13,764 nt of DNA, from the NCBI GenBank assembly GCA_949286445.1, contig CASECL010000178.1, positions 1 through 13,764 on the forward strand, written 5' to 3'. Positions 7,866 to 13,109 of the stretch are shown here, piece after piece. This DNA is from an uncultured bacterium. Its GTDB lineage: Bacteria > Verrucomicrobiota > Lentisphaeria > Victivallales > Victivallaceae. The notes below the pieces were generated by a model, which was given only the letters and a program-made list of their open reading frames with translations, had not been told where the DNA came from and did not search any database. A program made the translations under genes and the position numbers. Positions within the stretch are counted from its first letter, which is position 1; every line of letters starts with the position of its first letter.

Positions 7866-8495
7866 ATGTCAAAGGTATTGGATATACTTAATTGCCAGGG
7901 CGTTCGGGTGGGCGAATACGATTTGCCGGAAACTGCTTTGGAATTGGAAAAAGGTGAACAGGCCGTGCATGATGCGGTAGTGGCTTTCCTCGCCGGCCTG
8001 AGAGCAGGTACTGCCTGCACCAAGACCCGCGGAGAAGTCCGTGGCGGCGGAGCCAAACCTTTCCGTCAGAAAGGCATGGGACGCGCCCGCGCCGGCAGCA
8101 GCCGCAGTCCGGTCTGGGTCGGCGGCGGTGTGATCTTCGGACCCCGGCCCCGTTCGTTCGCCAAGAAGGTAAATAAGAAAGTAATGACGCTGGCATTGAA
8201 ACGCGCGTTTTCGGATAAGGTGGTTGAAGGCGGAGTTACCGTACTGGATTCTTTCACCCTGCCCGATCACAAAACCAAAAACGTTGCCGCCACGCTGAAA
8301 AACCTCAAAATGGATGATAACACAGTCCTGCTGGCTGTGCCGGAATTTGAGGAAACCGTGCTCTGCGCCACCGGCAATATGCCGCGCCTGGCCCTGCGCA
8401 AGGCGGAAAGCGTCAATGTGTACGAACTGTTGCGTTATGAGAAAGTTCTTTTTACCAAGGACGCTCTCGACGCTTTCATCGACCGTTTGGCGTAA
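7866..8495 (+). CDS. rplD: 50S ribosomal protein L4
   Basis: L4 binds 23S rRNA, lines the exit tunnel with an extended loop and, in E. coli, represses its own operon. The 209-residue product carries the classic loop: TRGEVRGGGAKPFRQKGMGRARAG, then SSRSPVWVGGGVIFGPRPR (about residues 55-97). Three in-frame starts compete (GTG 7857, ATG 7860, ATG 7866). The last is chosen because GAGG (7854-7857) is 8 nt before it and would overlap or abut the other two. The C-terminal half is the usual alpha/beta fold ending in DAFIDRLA. If this L4 also has regulatory activity, the rplC leader just upstream is the obvious target, but that is not shown. Confidence 0.96.
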   Translation: MSKVLDILNCQGVRVGEYDLPETALELEKGEQAVHDAVVAFLAGLRAGTACTKTRGEVRGGGAKPFRQKGMGRARAGSSRSPVWVGGGVIFGPRPRSFAKKVNKKVMTLALKRAFSDKVVEGGVTVLDSFTLPDHKTKNVAATLKNLKMDDNTVLLAVPEFEETVLCATGNMPRLALRKAESVNVYELLRYEKVLFTKDALDAFIDRLA

Positions 8496-8513
8496 AAGAG
8501 AGGAAGGTTTAAA

Positions 8514-8795
8514 ATGAGAACTGCTTTTGATTTAATAATCGCTCCTCTGGTTACGGAAAAGAGCAACGCGATGATGGCAGAGAAAAAATACGCTTTCAAA
8601 GTAAAAGTGGATGCCGGAAAGATCGAAATCGGCCGCGCGGTTGAAGAACTCTTCAACGTCAAGGTCAAATCGGTCAATACCAGCAACCGTACCGGTAAGC
8701 CGAAACGCGCCGGACGTTCCATGAAGATGGGAAAGCGTGCGGATTGGAAGAAAGCGGTAGTAACCCTTTCTGAAGGTTCGATTGAGATTATCTAA
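8514..8795 (+). CDS. rplW: 50S ribosomal protein L23
   Basis: L23 sits at the exit of the peptide tunnel, where trigger factor and the signal recognition particle dock. The 93-residue product shows the family pattern: APLVTEKSNAMMAEKKYAFKV at the N-terminus, then IGRAVEELFNVKVKSVNT (about 39-56), a basic loop GKPKRAGRSMKMGKR, and a final DWKKAVVTL strand. AGAGGAAGG immediately upstream provides the ribosome binding site. Gaps to rplD (18 nt) and rplB (19 nt) are short, consistent with one transcript. Confidence 0.96.
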   Translation: MRTAFDLIIAPLVTEKSNAMMAEKKYAFKVKVDAGKIEIGRAVEELFNVKVKSVNTSNRTGKPKRAGRSMKMGKRADWKKAVVTLSEGSIEII

Positions 8796-8814
8796 CGCGG
8801 AGGAAAAGAAGTAA

Positions 8815-9645
8815 ATGGCAATAAAAAGTTACAATCCGACTACTCCGTCCCGTCGTCATATGACGGTTATGGATTACAAATCCGACATTACTGCGGACAA
8901 GCCGGAAAAGAGCCTCACCAGAGGTAAAAAATCCAGCGGCGGACGCAATAATTACGGCCGCATCACCTCCCGCTTCCGCGGAGGCGGCAACAAACGCAGA
9001 TACCGCATGATTGACTTCATGCGCAAAAAGGACGGCGTTCCGGCCAAAGTCGTGTCAATCGAATACGATCCGAACCGCACCGCAAATATTGCGCTGCTTT
9101 ACTACGCTGACGGCGAGAAGAGCTACATCCTCTGCCCGAATACCGTGAAAGTAGGCGATGTGCTTATGAGCGGGGCCGGTGCCGAAATCCGTCCCGGGAA
9201 TGCTATGGCACTCAAGGATATTCCAGTCGGTCTGGAAATCCACGCCATTGAACTTACCCCCGGAAAGGGCGCAAAACTGGCACGTTCAGCCGGTCAGGTG
9301 GCAACTCTCCGCGGTAAGGAAGAAGTCTATGTGCAGGTCAAACTGCCCTCCGGCGAAGTCCGTATGATCCACGGCAACTGCCGCGCCACCATCGGACAGG
9401 TCGGCAACCTTGATCAGATGAACGTTAAACAGGGCAAAGCGGGAAAACGCCGTTACCTCGGCATCCGTCCTCATGTCCGCGGTGTCGCCATGAACCCGGT
9501 CGACCATCCGATGGGCGGAGGTGAAGGCCGCAGCTCCGGCGGCGGCCATCCGGTTTCACCCTGGGGACAGCTCTCCAAGGGTAAGAAGACCCGCAATCCC
9601 AAAAAGACTTCGGGTAAATTCATAGTTGAACGGAGGAAGAAATAA
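8815..9645 (+). CDS. rplB: 50S ribosomal protein L2
   Basis: L2 is one of the most conserved ribosomal proteins; it supports subunit joining and peptidyl transfer. The 276-residue product (E. coli 273) starts AIKSYNPTTPSRRHMT, carries GRNNYGRITSRFRGGGNKRRYR (about 43-64), and ends with the diagnostic block GVAMNPVDHPMGGGEGRSSG (His in VDHP is the residue tied to activity), followed by a KGKKTRNPKKTSGKFIVERRKK tail. GGAGGA at 8799-8804 is the ribosome binding site. The last base of its stop codon is the first base of the rpsS start, so the two may be translationally coupled. Confidence 0.98.
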   Translation: MAIKSYNPTTPSRRHMTVMDYKSDITADKPEKSLTRGKKSSGGRNNYGRITSRFRGGGNKRRYRMIDFMRKKDGVPAKVVSIEYDPNRTANIALLYYADGEKSYILCPNTVKVGDVLMSGAGAEIRPGNAMALKDIPVGLEIHAIELTPGKGAKLARSAGQVATLRGKEEVYVQVKLPSGEVRMIHGNCRATIGQVGNLDQMNVKQGKAGKRRYLGIRPHVRGVAMNPVDHPMGGGEGRSSGGGHPVSPWGQLSKGKKTRNPKKTSGKFIVERRKK

Positions 9646-9908
9646 TGCCCAGATCGATTAAAAAAGGTCCGTTCGTGGACGGTCATTTGCTGGACAAAGT
9701 CGAGAAAATGAAGGGACCGAAAAAGGCTATTCAGACCTGGTCCCGTCGTTCAATGATTATTCCTGACTTTGTCGGACATACCTTTAACGTGCATAACGGC
9801 AAAACTTTCGTCCCGGTCTTCGTGACGGAAAATATGGTCGGCCATAAACTGGGTGAGTTTGTTCCCACCCGTAAGTTTAAAGAGCACGGCGTCGTCTCCG
9901 GTAAGTAA
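9645..9908 (+). CDS. rpsS: 30S ribosomal protein S19
   Basis: S19 binds the 30S head next to S13 and contacts the A-site finger of the 50S subunit. The 87-residue product (E. coli 92) is complete: PRSIKKGPFVDGHLLDKV, IQTWSRRSMIIPDFVGHTFNVHNGK, then VTENMVGHKLGEFVPTRKF. It overlaps the rplB stop by one base, with GGAGG about 10 nt upstream inside rplB. In nearly all bacteria rplV follows rpsS at once; here a strong terminator begins 23 nt after the stop and no ribosomal gene follows in the remaining 3.8 kb. Confidence 0.97.
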   Translation: MPRSIKKGPFVDGHLLDKVEKMKGPKKAIQTWSRRSMIIPDFVGHTFNVHNGKTFVPVFVTENMVGHKLGEFVPTRKFKEHGVVSGK

Positions 9909-9931
9909 TTACCGCTGATTGAAGCAAATTC

Positions 9932-9973
9932 ATCCGGACGGAAAAGTATAATTCTTCCGCCCGGATTTTTTTA
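9932..9973 (+). terminator. Rho-independent terminator ending the ribosomal protein unit
   Basis: The 5' arm ATCCGG-A-CGGAA (9932-9943) pairs with TTCCG-C-CCGGAT (9955-9966), a 12-position stem with one A-C mismatch. It runs straight into seven T residues (9966-9972). Its place right after rpsS shows that transcription ends here and does not continue into an rplV group. Confidence 0.9.
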
Positions 9974-10642
9974 TGCCGGAAAATACGGTATTGTTACAGC
10001 ATAATGACACTATAACTGCCGGGTGAAATCAGTTACGGAAACAGCAGTAAGGTGCAGCATAATAAAATAAGACGGAAATCGCGTAACATTTTATTATTTT
10101 TGAGCCGGAAAAACGGAAAATGTCGTGCCGTTTTATTATTTTGGGGATAAAACAGAAATATGTTACCTCACAATCCAATATAGCTGCAAATCTTGAATTA
10201 TCTGTCAACGCACCGGAACAATTTTATTTCCCACATCACAGCATGGATATAAATCTCTGATAATTTTAAAATGCCCCTTCCCTGACAAAACACTTCAGCA
10301 GAATAAACTGCATTTCTTAAGATTTTATTGCAAAAATCTGCCGATATGAAACTGATGATAAATGCAGCCGCTTTTTAAACTTTCCCGGCAGTCTGACTCT
10401 GAAGTAGAGAAAAATATTTCCCCGGTCTTAATGTCCCCCACCCCGTAAATCAAGTCAGATATTTATTTTTCCCGCCGTGTTGCCTATTCTGTAACTTTAT
10501 TTTCAGCCACGCTGATACACCGGTAACTGTCCAATCGTTCCACAAGCCTTATTCACAGTTCGTGCCGTCATTGCAGATGCAGATTATTGTTCTCATAGCG
10601 TTATTAAGGTGATTATTTTTTAAATTTTTCTGTCAGCAGGTA
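9974..10642. other. Gene-poor AT-rich intergenic stretch with inverted repeats
   Basis: About 670 bases hold no ORF that resembles a protein on either strand. No tRNA-like T-loop sequence or transposase remnant was seen. There are three inverted repeats. ATAATAAAAT/ATTTTATTAT is at 10059-10068 and 10088-10097, the second arm followed by more T. AAAACGG/CCGTTTT is at 10110-10116 and 10128-10134, followed by a T-rich run. The third is a nested element at 10308-10376, listed separately. TTTTATTATTTT occurs twice in the first two. The stretch may hold small RNA genes, terminators for either strand, or a decayed gene; the sequence alone does not decide. Confidence 0.5.
10308..10376 (+). ncRNA. Candidate structured RNA with terminal T tract
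   Basis: CTGCATTT (10308-10315) pairs perfectly with AAATGCAG (10360-10367). Inside it AGATTTT (10320-10326) pairs perfectly with AAAATCT (10333-10339) around a 6-nt loop. A CTTTTT run (10371-10376) follows the outer stem after three bases. An alternative pairing CTGCCG (10338-10343) with CGGCAG (10386-10391) competes with it. Nested stems followed by a T run fit the 3' end of a small RNA, but no clear promoter was found upstream and AT-rich DNA yields such pairings by chance. Confidence 0.25.
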
Positions 10643-10670
10643 TTTACTTTATACCATCGCGGGTTATAGT
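10643..10670 (+). promoter_or_regulatory. Probable promoter of the 20-residue repeat protein
   Basis: TTTACT (10643-10648), a 16-bp spacer and TATAGT (10665-10670) make a moderate -35/-10 pair. The spacer and -10 region share TTATACCAT (10649-10657) and GGGTTATA (10661-10668) with the ffh promoter. Transcription would begin near 10677, about 30 nt before the start codon. Confidence 0.5.
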
Positions 10671-10706
10671 ATATCAGATGCGATAAAATAATGAGGGGCA
10701 AATACA

Positions 10707-11120
10707 ATGATAAAATTATTTTTCTGCTTTACATTTATATTTTTGACTGCAGCAGCTTTCGCTGCTCAAAATGCAACCTTTCGCAATTCAAGCGGGAAAA
10801 AAACCGGTTCCGCCACAGTAAACGGAAACCGCACCACATATCGCGATGCGTCAGGGAAATTGACCGGATCCGCCACAACCAATGGAAACCGTGTCGTTTT
10901 CAAAGACCAATCCGGGAAAACCGTGATGACTGCAACAACCAATGGCAACAGAACTGTTTATCGCAATGCCTCGGGAAAAACCGTAGGCACGGCTCAAAAA
11001 TCCGGAAGCACCACCACTTACCGCGATGCTTCCGGACGTAAAACCGGTTCCGCATTTGAAACAAAGGGCAATACCGTATACCGTGATGCCAGCGGGAAAA
11101 AACTGGGTTCAAAAAAATAA
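10707..11120 (+). CDS. Secreted protein of six exact 20-residue repeats, function unknown
   Basis: I do not recognise this family. The 137-residue product starts with a clear signal peptide: one Lys, a hydrophobic core LFFCFTFIFLTAA (4-16), then AFA with likely cleavage after residue 19 or 20. No lipobox Cys is placed for lipidation, so it is probably periplasmic or secreted. The rest is six repeats of exactly 20 residues: an aromatic residue falls at 25, 45, 65, 85, 105 and 125, each followed by basic, Asp/Asn, x, Ser, Gly. The consensus is roughly NGNRTTYRDASGKxTGSATT. The short alternating pattern with Gly turns suggests a beta-hairpin or beta-solenoid, loosely like YD- or YwqK-type repeats; that is inference. 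The mature part is basic. GAGGGG at 10693-10698 is a good ribosome binding site 8 nt before the ATG. It is monocistronic, with its own promoter. Confidence 0.85.
   Translation: MIKLFFCFTFIFLTAAAFAAQNATFRNSSGKKTGSATVNGNRTTYRDASGKLTGSATTNGNRVVFKDQSGKTVMTATTNGNRTVYRNASGKTVGTAQKSGSTTTYRDASGRKTGSAFETKGNTVYRDASGKKLGSKK
10770..11117 (+). repeat. Tandem 60-bp coding repeats (six units)
   Basis: The mature part of the secreted protein is built from six in-frame units of 60 bp. Recurrent words include AACGGAAACCG / AATGGAAACCG / AATGGCAACAG and TATCGCGATGC / TACCGCGATGC / TACCGTGATGC. Third positions differ between units, so the repeats are diverged rather than freshly duplicated. The period being a multiple of three also keeps another frame open (ATG at 10691), which is a by-product. 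Confidence 0.85.
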
Positions 11121-11328
11121 AAATTTCCCCGTCCAGTACTGATATTCCATTATCAGAACGTTCTGTCATCAGGACGCTGGTAACTACATAGCCGCATTTC
11201 CAGTATCGGAGAAAATACTCCATAACTGAATCGAAACGGAGATTTTATATACGGCACAGCAAAACAGAAAATCAATACTGGAAAATGTTTTTTCTGTATG
11301 CATCAATAACGTATTATCTAACCGCCAT
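11121..11328. other. Intergenic region with hairpins and a 12-bp palindrome
   Basis: No protein-like ORF lies here on the + strand. CTGATA (11139-11144) and TATCAG (11151-11156) form a 6-bp stem with a 6-nt loop but no T tract, so it is a poor terminator. CAGAACGTTCTG (11154-11165) is a perfect 12-bp palindrome with an AACGTT core. A longer stem followed by a T tract (11195-11293) is listed separately. Confidence 0.5.
11195..11293 (+). terminator. Long stem with T tract: terminator or 3' end of a small RNA
   Basis: TTTCCAGTAT (11197-11206) pairs perfectly over 10 bp with ATACTGGAAA (11275-11284). The pairing extends by CA/TG across one bulged A. Six T residues (11288-11293) follow. The 68-nt interior contains a small GGAG/CTCC hairpin (11208-11211 with 11218-11221). 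A stem ending in a T run fits intrinsic termination, either of the repeat gene about 170 nt upstream or of an independent small RNA. The long interior is unusual for a simple terminator. Confidence 0.35.
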
Positions 11329-11493
11329 TTACATTCCAGCACCCAAACCACATTCTTCTGTTTTTTCATATTTCACCGCCGGCATATACCCGGATTTTAA
11401 ATCCAGGTCAGGCAGATCCCATTCCCAAAGTAAATATAAATTGCCGTCCTGAAGTTTGATTTTTTCTCCGGGTTGAGCTATATTATCTGACAA
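11329..11493 (-). CDS. Possible small protein or gene remnant antisense to the rnhA promoter region
   Basis: On the minus strand a 54-residue frame starts at TTG (11493-11491), preceded by the Shine-Dalgarno-like AAAGGTGG with a 4-nt spacing. An in-frame ATG at 11511 would give 60 residues but has no ribosome binding site. The peptide (contains GNLYLLWEWDLPDLDLKSGY) has an ordinary protein-like composition, unlike most shadow frames here. It matches no family I know, and an in-frame stop codon lies directly before the ATG. It could be a real small protein, the end of a decayed gene, or chance. Existence is doubtful. Confidence 0.2.
   Translation of the reverse strand: MSDNIAQPGEKIKLQDGNLYLLWEWDLPDLDLKSGYMPAVKYEKTEECGLGAGM
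11456..11484 (+). promoter_or_regulatory. Sigma-70 type promoter of rnhA
   Basis: TTGATT (11456-11461), a 17-bp spacer and TATATT (11479-11484) are an excellent pair. Transcription would start near 11491, about 35 nt before the rnhA start. The -10 hexamer and spacing match those of the rpsL and ffh promoters in this window. Confidence 0.65.
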
Positions 11494-11525
11494 TATTCCA
11501 CCTTTCTGCATTTACAGGTCTGACA

Positions 11526-11993
11526 TTGAAAAAAATTGACATATTTTGTGATGGAGCATGCAGCGGAAACCCCGGCCCGGGAGGATTCGGCATCGTCCTG
11601 AAATACGGTAAACACCGCCGGGAAATTTCCGCCGGCTTCACCGAAACTACCAATAACCGGATGGAACTCCTCGGCGCAATCAGCGCATTGGAGGCACTCA
11701 AGGAACAATGCGAAGTAACGCTTTACTCCGACTCCAGCTATCTGGTAAATGCCGTTAATAAAGGCTGGCTGGAAAACTGGAAATCCCGTTCCTGGCGTAA
11801 AGCCGACCGCAGTACGGTTCTTAACCGGGATCTCTGGATGAGGCTGGATGCACTGATTCACCAACATCAGGTGAATTTCGTCTGGGTAAAGGGACACGCC
11901 GAAAATGAAGAGAACAACCGCTGCGACGAATTGGCCAGAAATGCATTGTCCGGCGAAGACTTGCATCAGGATACCGGCTATCAGAAAATTTGA
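11526..11993 (+). CDS. rnhA: Ribonuclease HI
   Basis: RNase HI cuts the RNA strand of RNA-DNA hybrids, clearing R-loops and replication primers in the cytoplasm. The 155-residue product (E. coli also 155) keeps all catalytic residues: Asp9 in IFCDGACSGNPGPGG, Glu47 in NNRMELLGA, Asp69 in YSDSSYLV, Asp134 in NNRCDELA, and the mobile His124 in VKGHAENEENN. The basic handle region (WKSRSWRKADR, about 85-95) is present, so this is the type with a substrate-binding protrusion. The start is TTG; no ATG or GTG lies in frame upstream before the promoter, and only a weak AGG (11516-11518) precedes it, so translation may be modest. A LacI-type regulator gene follows after 31 nt. Confidence 0.96.
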   Translation: MKKIDIFCDGACSGNPGPGGFGIVLKYGKHRREISAGFTETTNNRMELLGAISALEALKEQCEVTLYSDSSYLVNAVNKGWLENWKSRSWRKADRSTVLNRDLWMRLDALIHQHQVNFVWVKGHAENEENNRCDELARNALSGEDLHQDTGYQKI

Positions 11994-11995
11994 TA

Positions 11996-12007
11996 ACGCT
12001 CCAGCGT
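11996..12007. promoter_or_regulatory. Inverted repeat, possible operator before the LacI-family gene
   Basis: ACGCT (11996-12000) and AGCGT (12003-12007) form a perfect inverted repeat with a 2-bp centre, 17 nt before the regulator start. LacI-family proteins often bind such palindromes near their own genes. The centre here is CC rather than the usual CG, and 5-bp arms can arise by chance. Confidence 0.25.
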
Positions 12008-12024
12008 AAATCCGGCTGAATATT

Positions 12025-12981
12025 ATGAATCTTAAAGAACTTGCACAGCATTGCGGGGTTTCCGTCAGAACCGTAAACCGGGTATTGAAAAAACAGCCCG
12101 GAGTAAGAAAAGAGGTGGCAGAAAAAGTTCTGGCCGCGGCAAGGGAATATAACTATGTACCGAATATTCTCGCCCGCAATTTGAAAAACCGTTCTTCCCG
12201 TATCGTTGGGGTGATCTCCAGTAAAAATATTTACGAAGTATGGCAGAAACGGCAGATCCGGCTGATTGAAGAACTGGCTAAATACCGTTACAGCGCGCTG
12301 ATCAGCTGCTGCGCCAGTGAAGAAGAGGCCGAGGCAACCCTCAAAGGCTGGGGCGGAATTGCTGATTATGTCATTTTCACCACCTGGCAGGAAAACTGGC
12401 AGGGCAATTTTCTGAATAATTATCCATTTAAATATATCTTTCTCGACTGCCGGGGCTCGGAAGACAACTGCTGCCGTATTGTTACCGACCGCGGCAGCGG
12501 AGCCGCGGCAGTGATCGAACACTTCTATCATTCCGGTAAACGCAGGATTGTTCATGTCTGCGCCGGTTCGCCGGAACGTTCCGAGGGAATTCAGCAGGCA
12601 ATCGTGGAAATCGGCGACCCCGGTTTACAGCTGATGACCATCTATTCCAAAGGGATGATGGCCGAAGACGGCTGTGCCGCCGGAGATGCAATTATGCAGA
12701 GCAAACCGGATGCGGTATTTTTTGATACCGACCGGATGGCTTTGGGGTTTTACCGTTACGCGGCAAAATACAACATCAAAATCGGCCGCGATATAGCAAT
12801 CTGCGGTTTTGACAACGATACCGCAGGAGCCAGCGCGGTAATTCCATTATCCAGCGTGGAACACCCCCTTGAACTGATTTCCGCCGCCGCCGCAAGCATC
12901 ATCAGAAAACAGATCACCCCTGCCCCGGGCAAATGGAAATATCCCGCCAAACTGATCGTCCGGGAGTCTTCCGCAAAATAA
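12025..12981 (+). CDS. LacI/GalR-family transcriptional regulator
   Basis: The 318-residue protein has an N-terminal helix-turn-helix typical of LacI repressors: MNLKELAQHCGVSVRTVNRVLKK (1-23). A third helix follows, then the hinge helix PNILARNLKNRSS (46-58) with Leu53 at the position that wedges into the operator centre. The rest is a two-lobed sugar-binding-protein fold: SSRIVGVIS opens it, RRIVHVCAGSPERSEGIQQAI and PDAVFFDTDRMALGFYR lie in the middle, and ICGFDND followed by SSVEHPLELISAAAASIIRKQI closes it. It should act as a cytoplasmic dimer that leaves DNA on binding a small ligand, probably a sugar; neither ligand nor target can be read from sequence. No sugar transport or glycoside hydrolase gene is adjacent. 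The ATG has only a weak ribosome binding site, and it is probably cotranscribed with rnhA. Confidence 0.93.
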   Translation: MNLKELAQHCGVSVRTVNRVLKKQPGVRKEVAEKVLAAAREYNYVPNILARNLKNRSSRIVGVISSKNIYEVWQKRQIRLIEELAKYRYSALISCCASEEEAEATLKGWGGIADYVIFTTWQENWQGNFLNNYPFKYIFLDCRGSEDNCCRIVTDRGSGAAAVIEHFYHSGKRRIVHVCAGSPERSEGIQQAIVEIGDPGLQLMTIYSKGMMAEDGCAAGDAIMQSKPDAVFFDTDRMALGFYRYAAKYNIKIGRDIAICGFDNDTAGASAVIPLSSVEHPLELISAAAASIIRKQITPAPGKWKYPAKLIVRESSAK

Positions 12982-13033
12982 TTATCCGCCGGAAAAAATA
13001 AGCCAGAAAAATTGGAAAAGGTGTAATTTCAAT

Positions 13034-13062
13034 TTGAAGTTATACCATTTCCGGGTTATATT
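13034..13062 (+). promoter_or_regulatory. Sigma-70 type promoter of ffh
   Basis: TTGAAG (13034-13039), a 17-bp spacer and TATATT (13057-13062) form a strong pair. TTATACCAT (13040-13048) and GGGTTATA (13053-13060) match words in the repeat-protein promoter near 10650. The expected transcript start is near 13069, about 40 nt before ffh. Confidence 0.65.
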
Positions 13063-13109
13063 ACCGGATGAAATATGTTATTAAATAATATTAAATACAG
13101 GATAAACAA

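Noticed and set aside
10344..10367. GAAACTGATGA resembling hammerhead ribozyme core parts (CTGATGA and GAAA)
   Set aside because: In a hammerhead these two elements are separated by helices in a fixed order; here they touch, so the fold is impossible.
9974..10690. tRNA or mobile-element remnant in the gene-poor stretch
   Set aside because: No GGTTCRANTCC-like T-loop, no acceptor-stem pairing, no transposase-like frame and no flanking direct repeats were seen.
10691..11041. 116-codon frame overlapping the repeat protein in another frame
   Set aside because: The 60-bp period keeps this frame open; its product is a Cys/His/Arg-rich string without a signal peptide, while the frame at 10707 has a signal peptide and exact repeats.
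11154..11165. Palindrome CAGAACGTTCTG as an SOS (LexA) box
   Set aside because: The Gram-positive type box needs a 4-bp gap between GAAC and GTTC and the E. coli type needs CTGT-N8-ACAG; neither fits.
11821..12555. 244-codon minus-strand frame opposite rnhA and the LacI gene
   Set aside because: It runs across two well-supported genes and has no recognisable domain.
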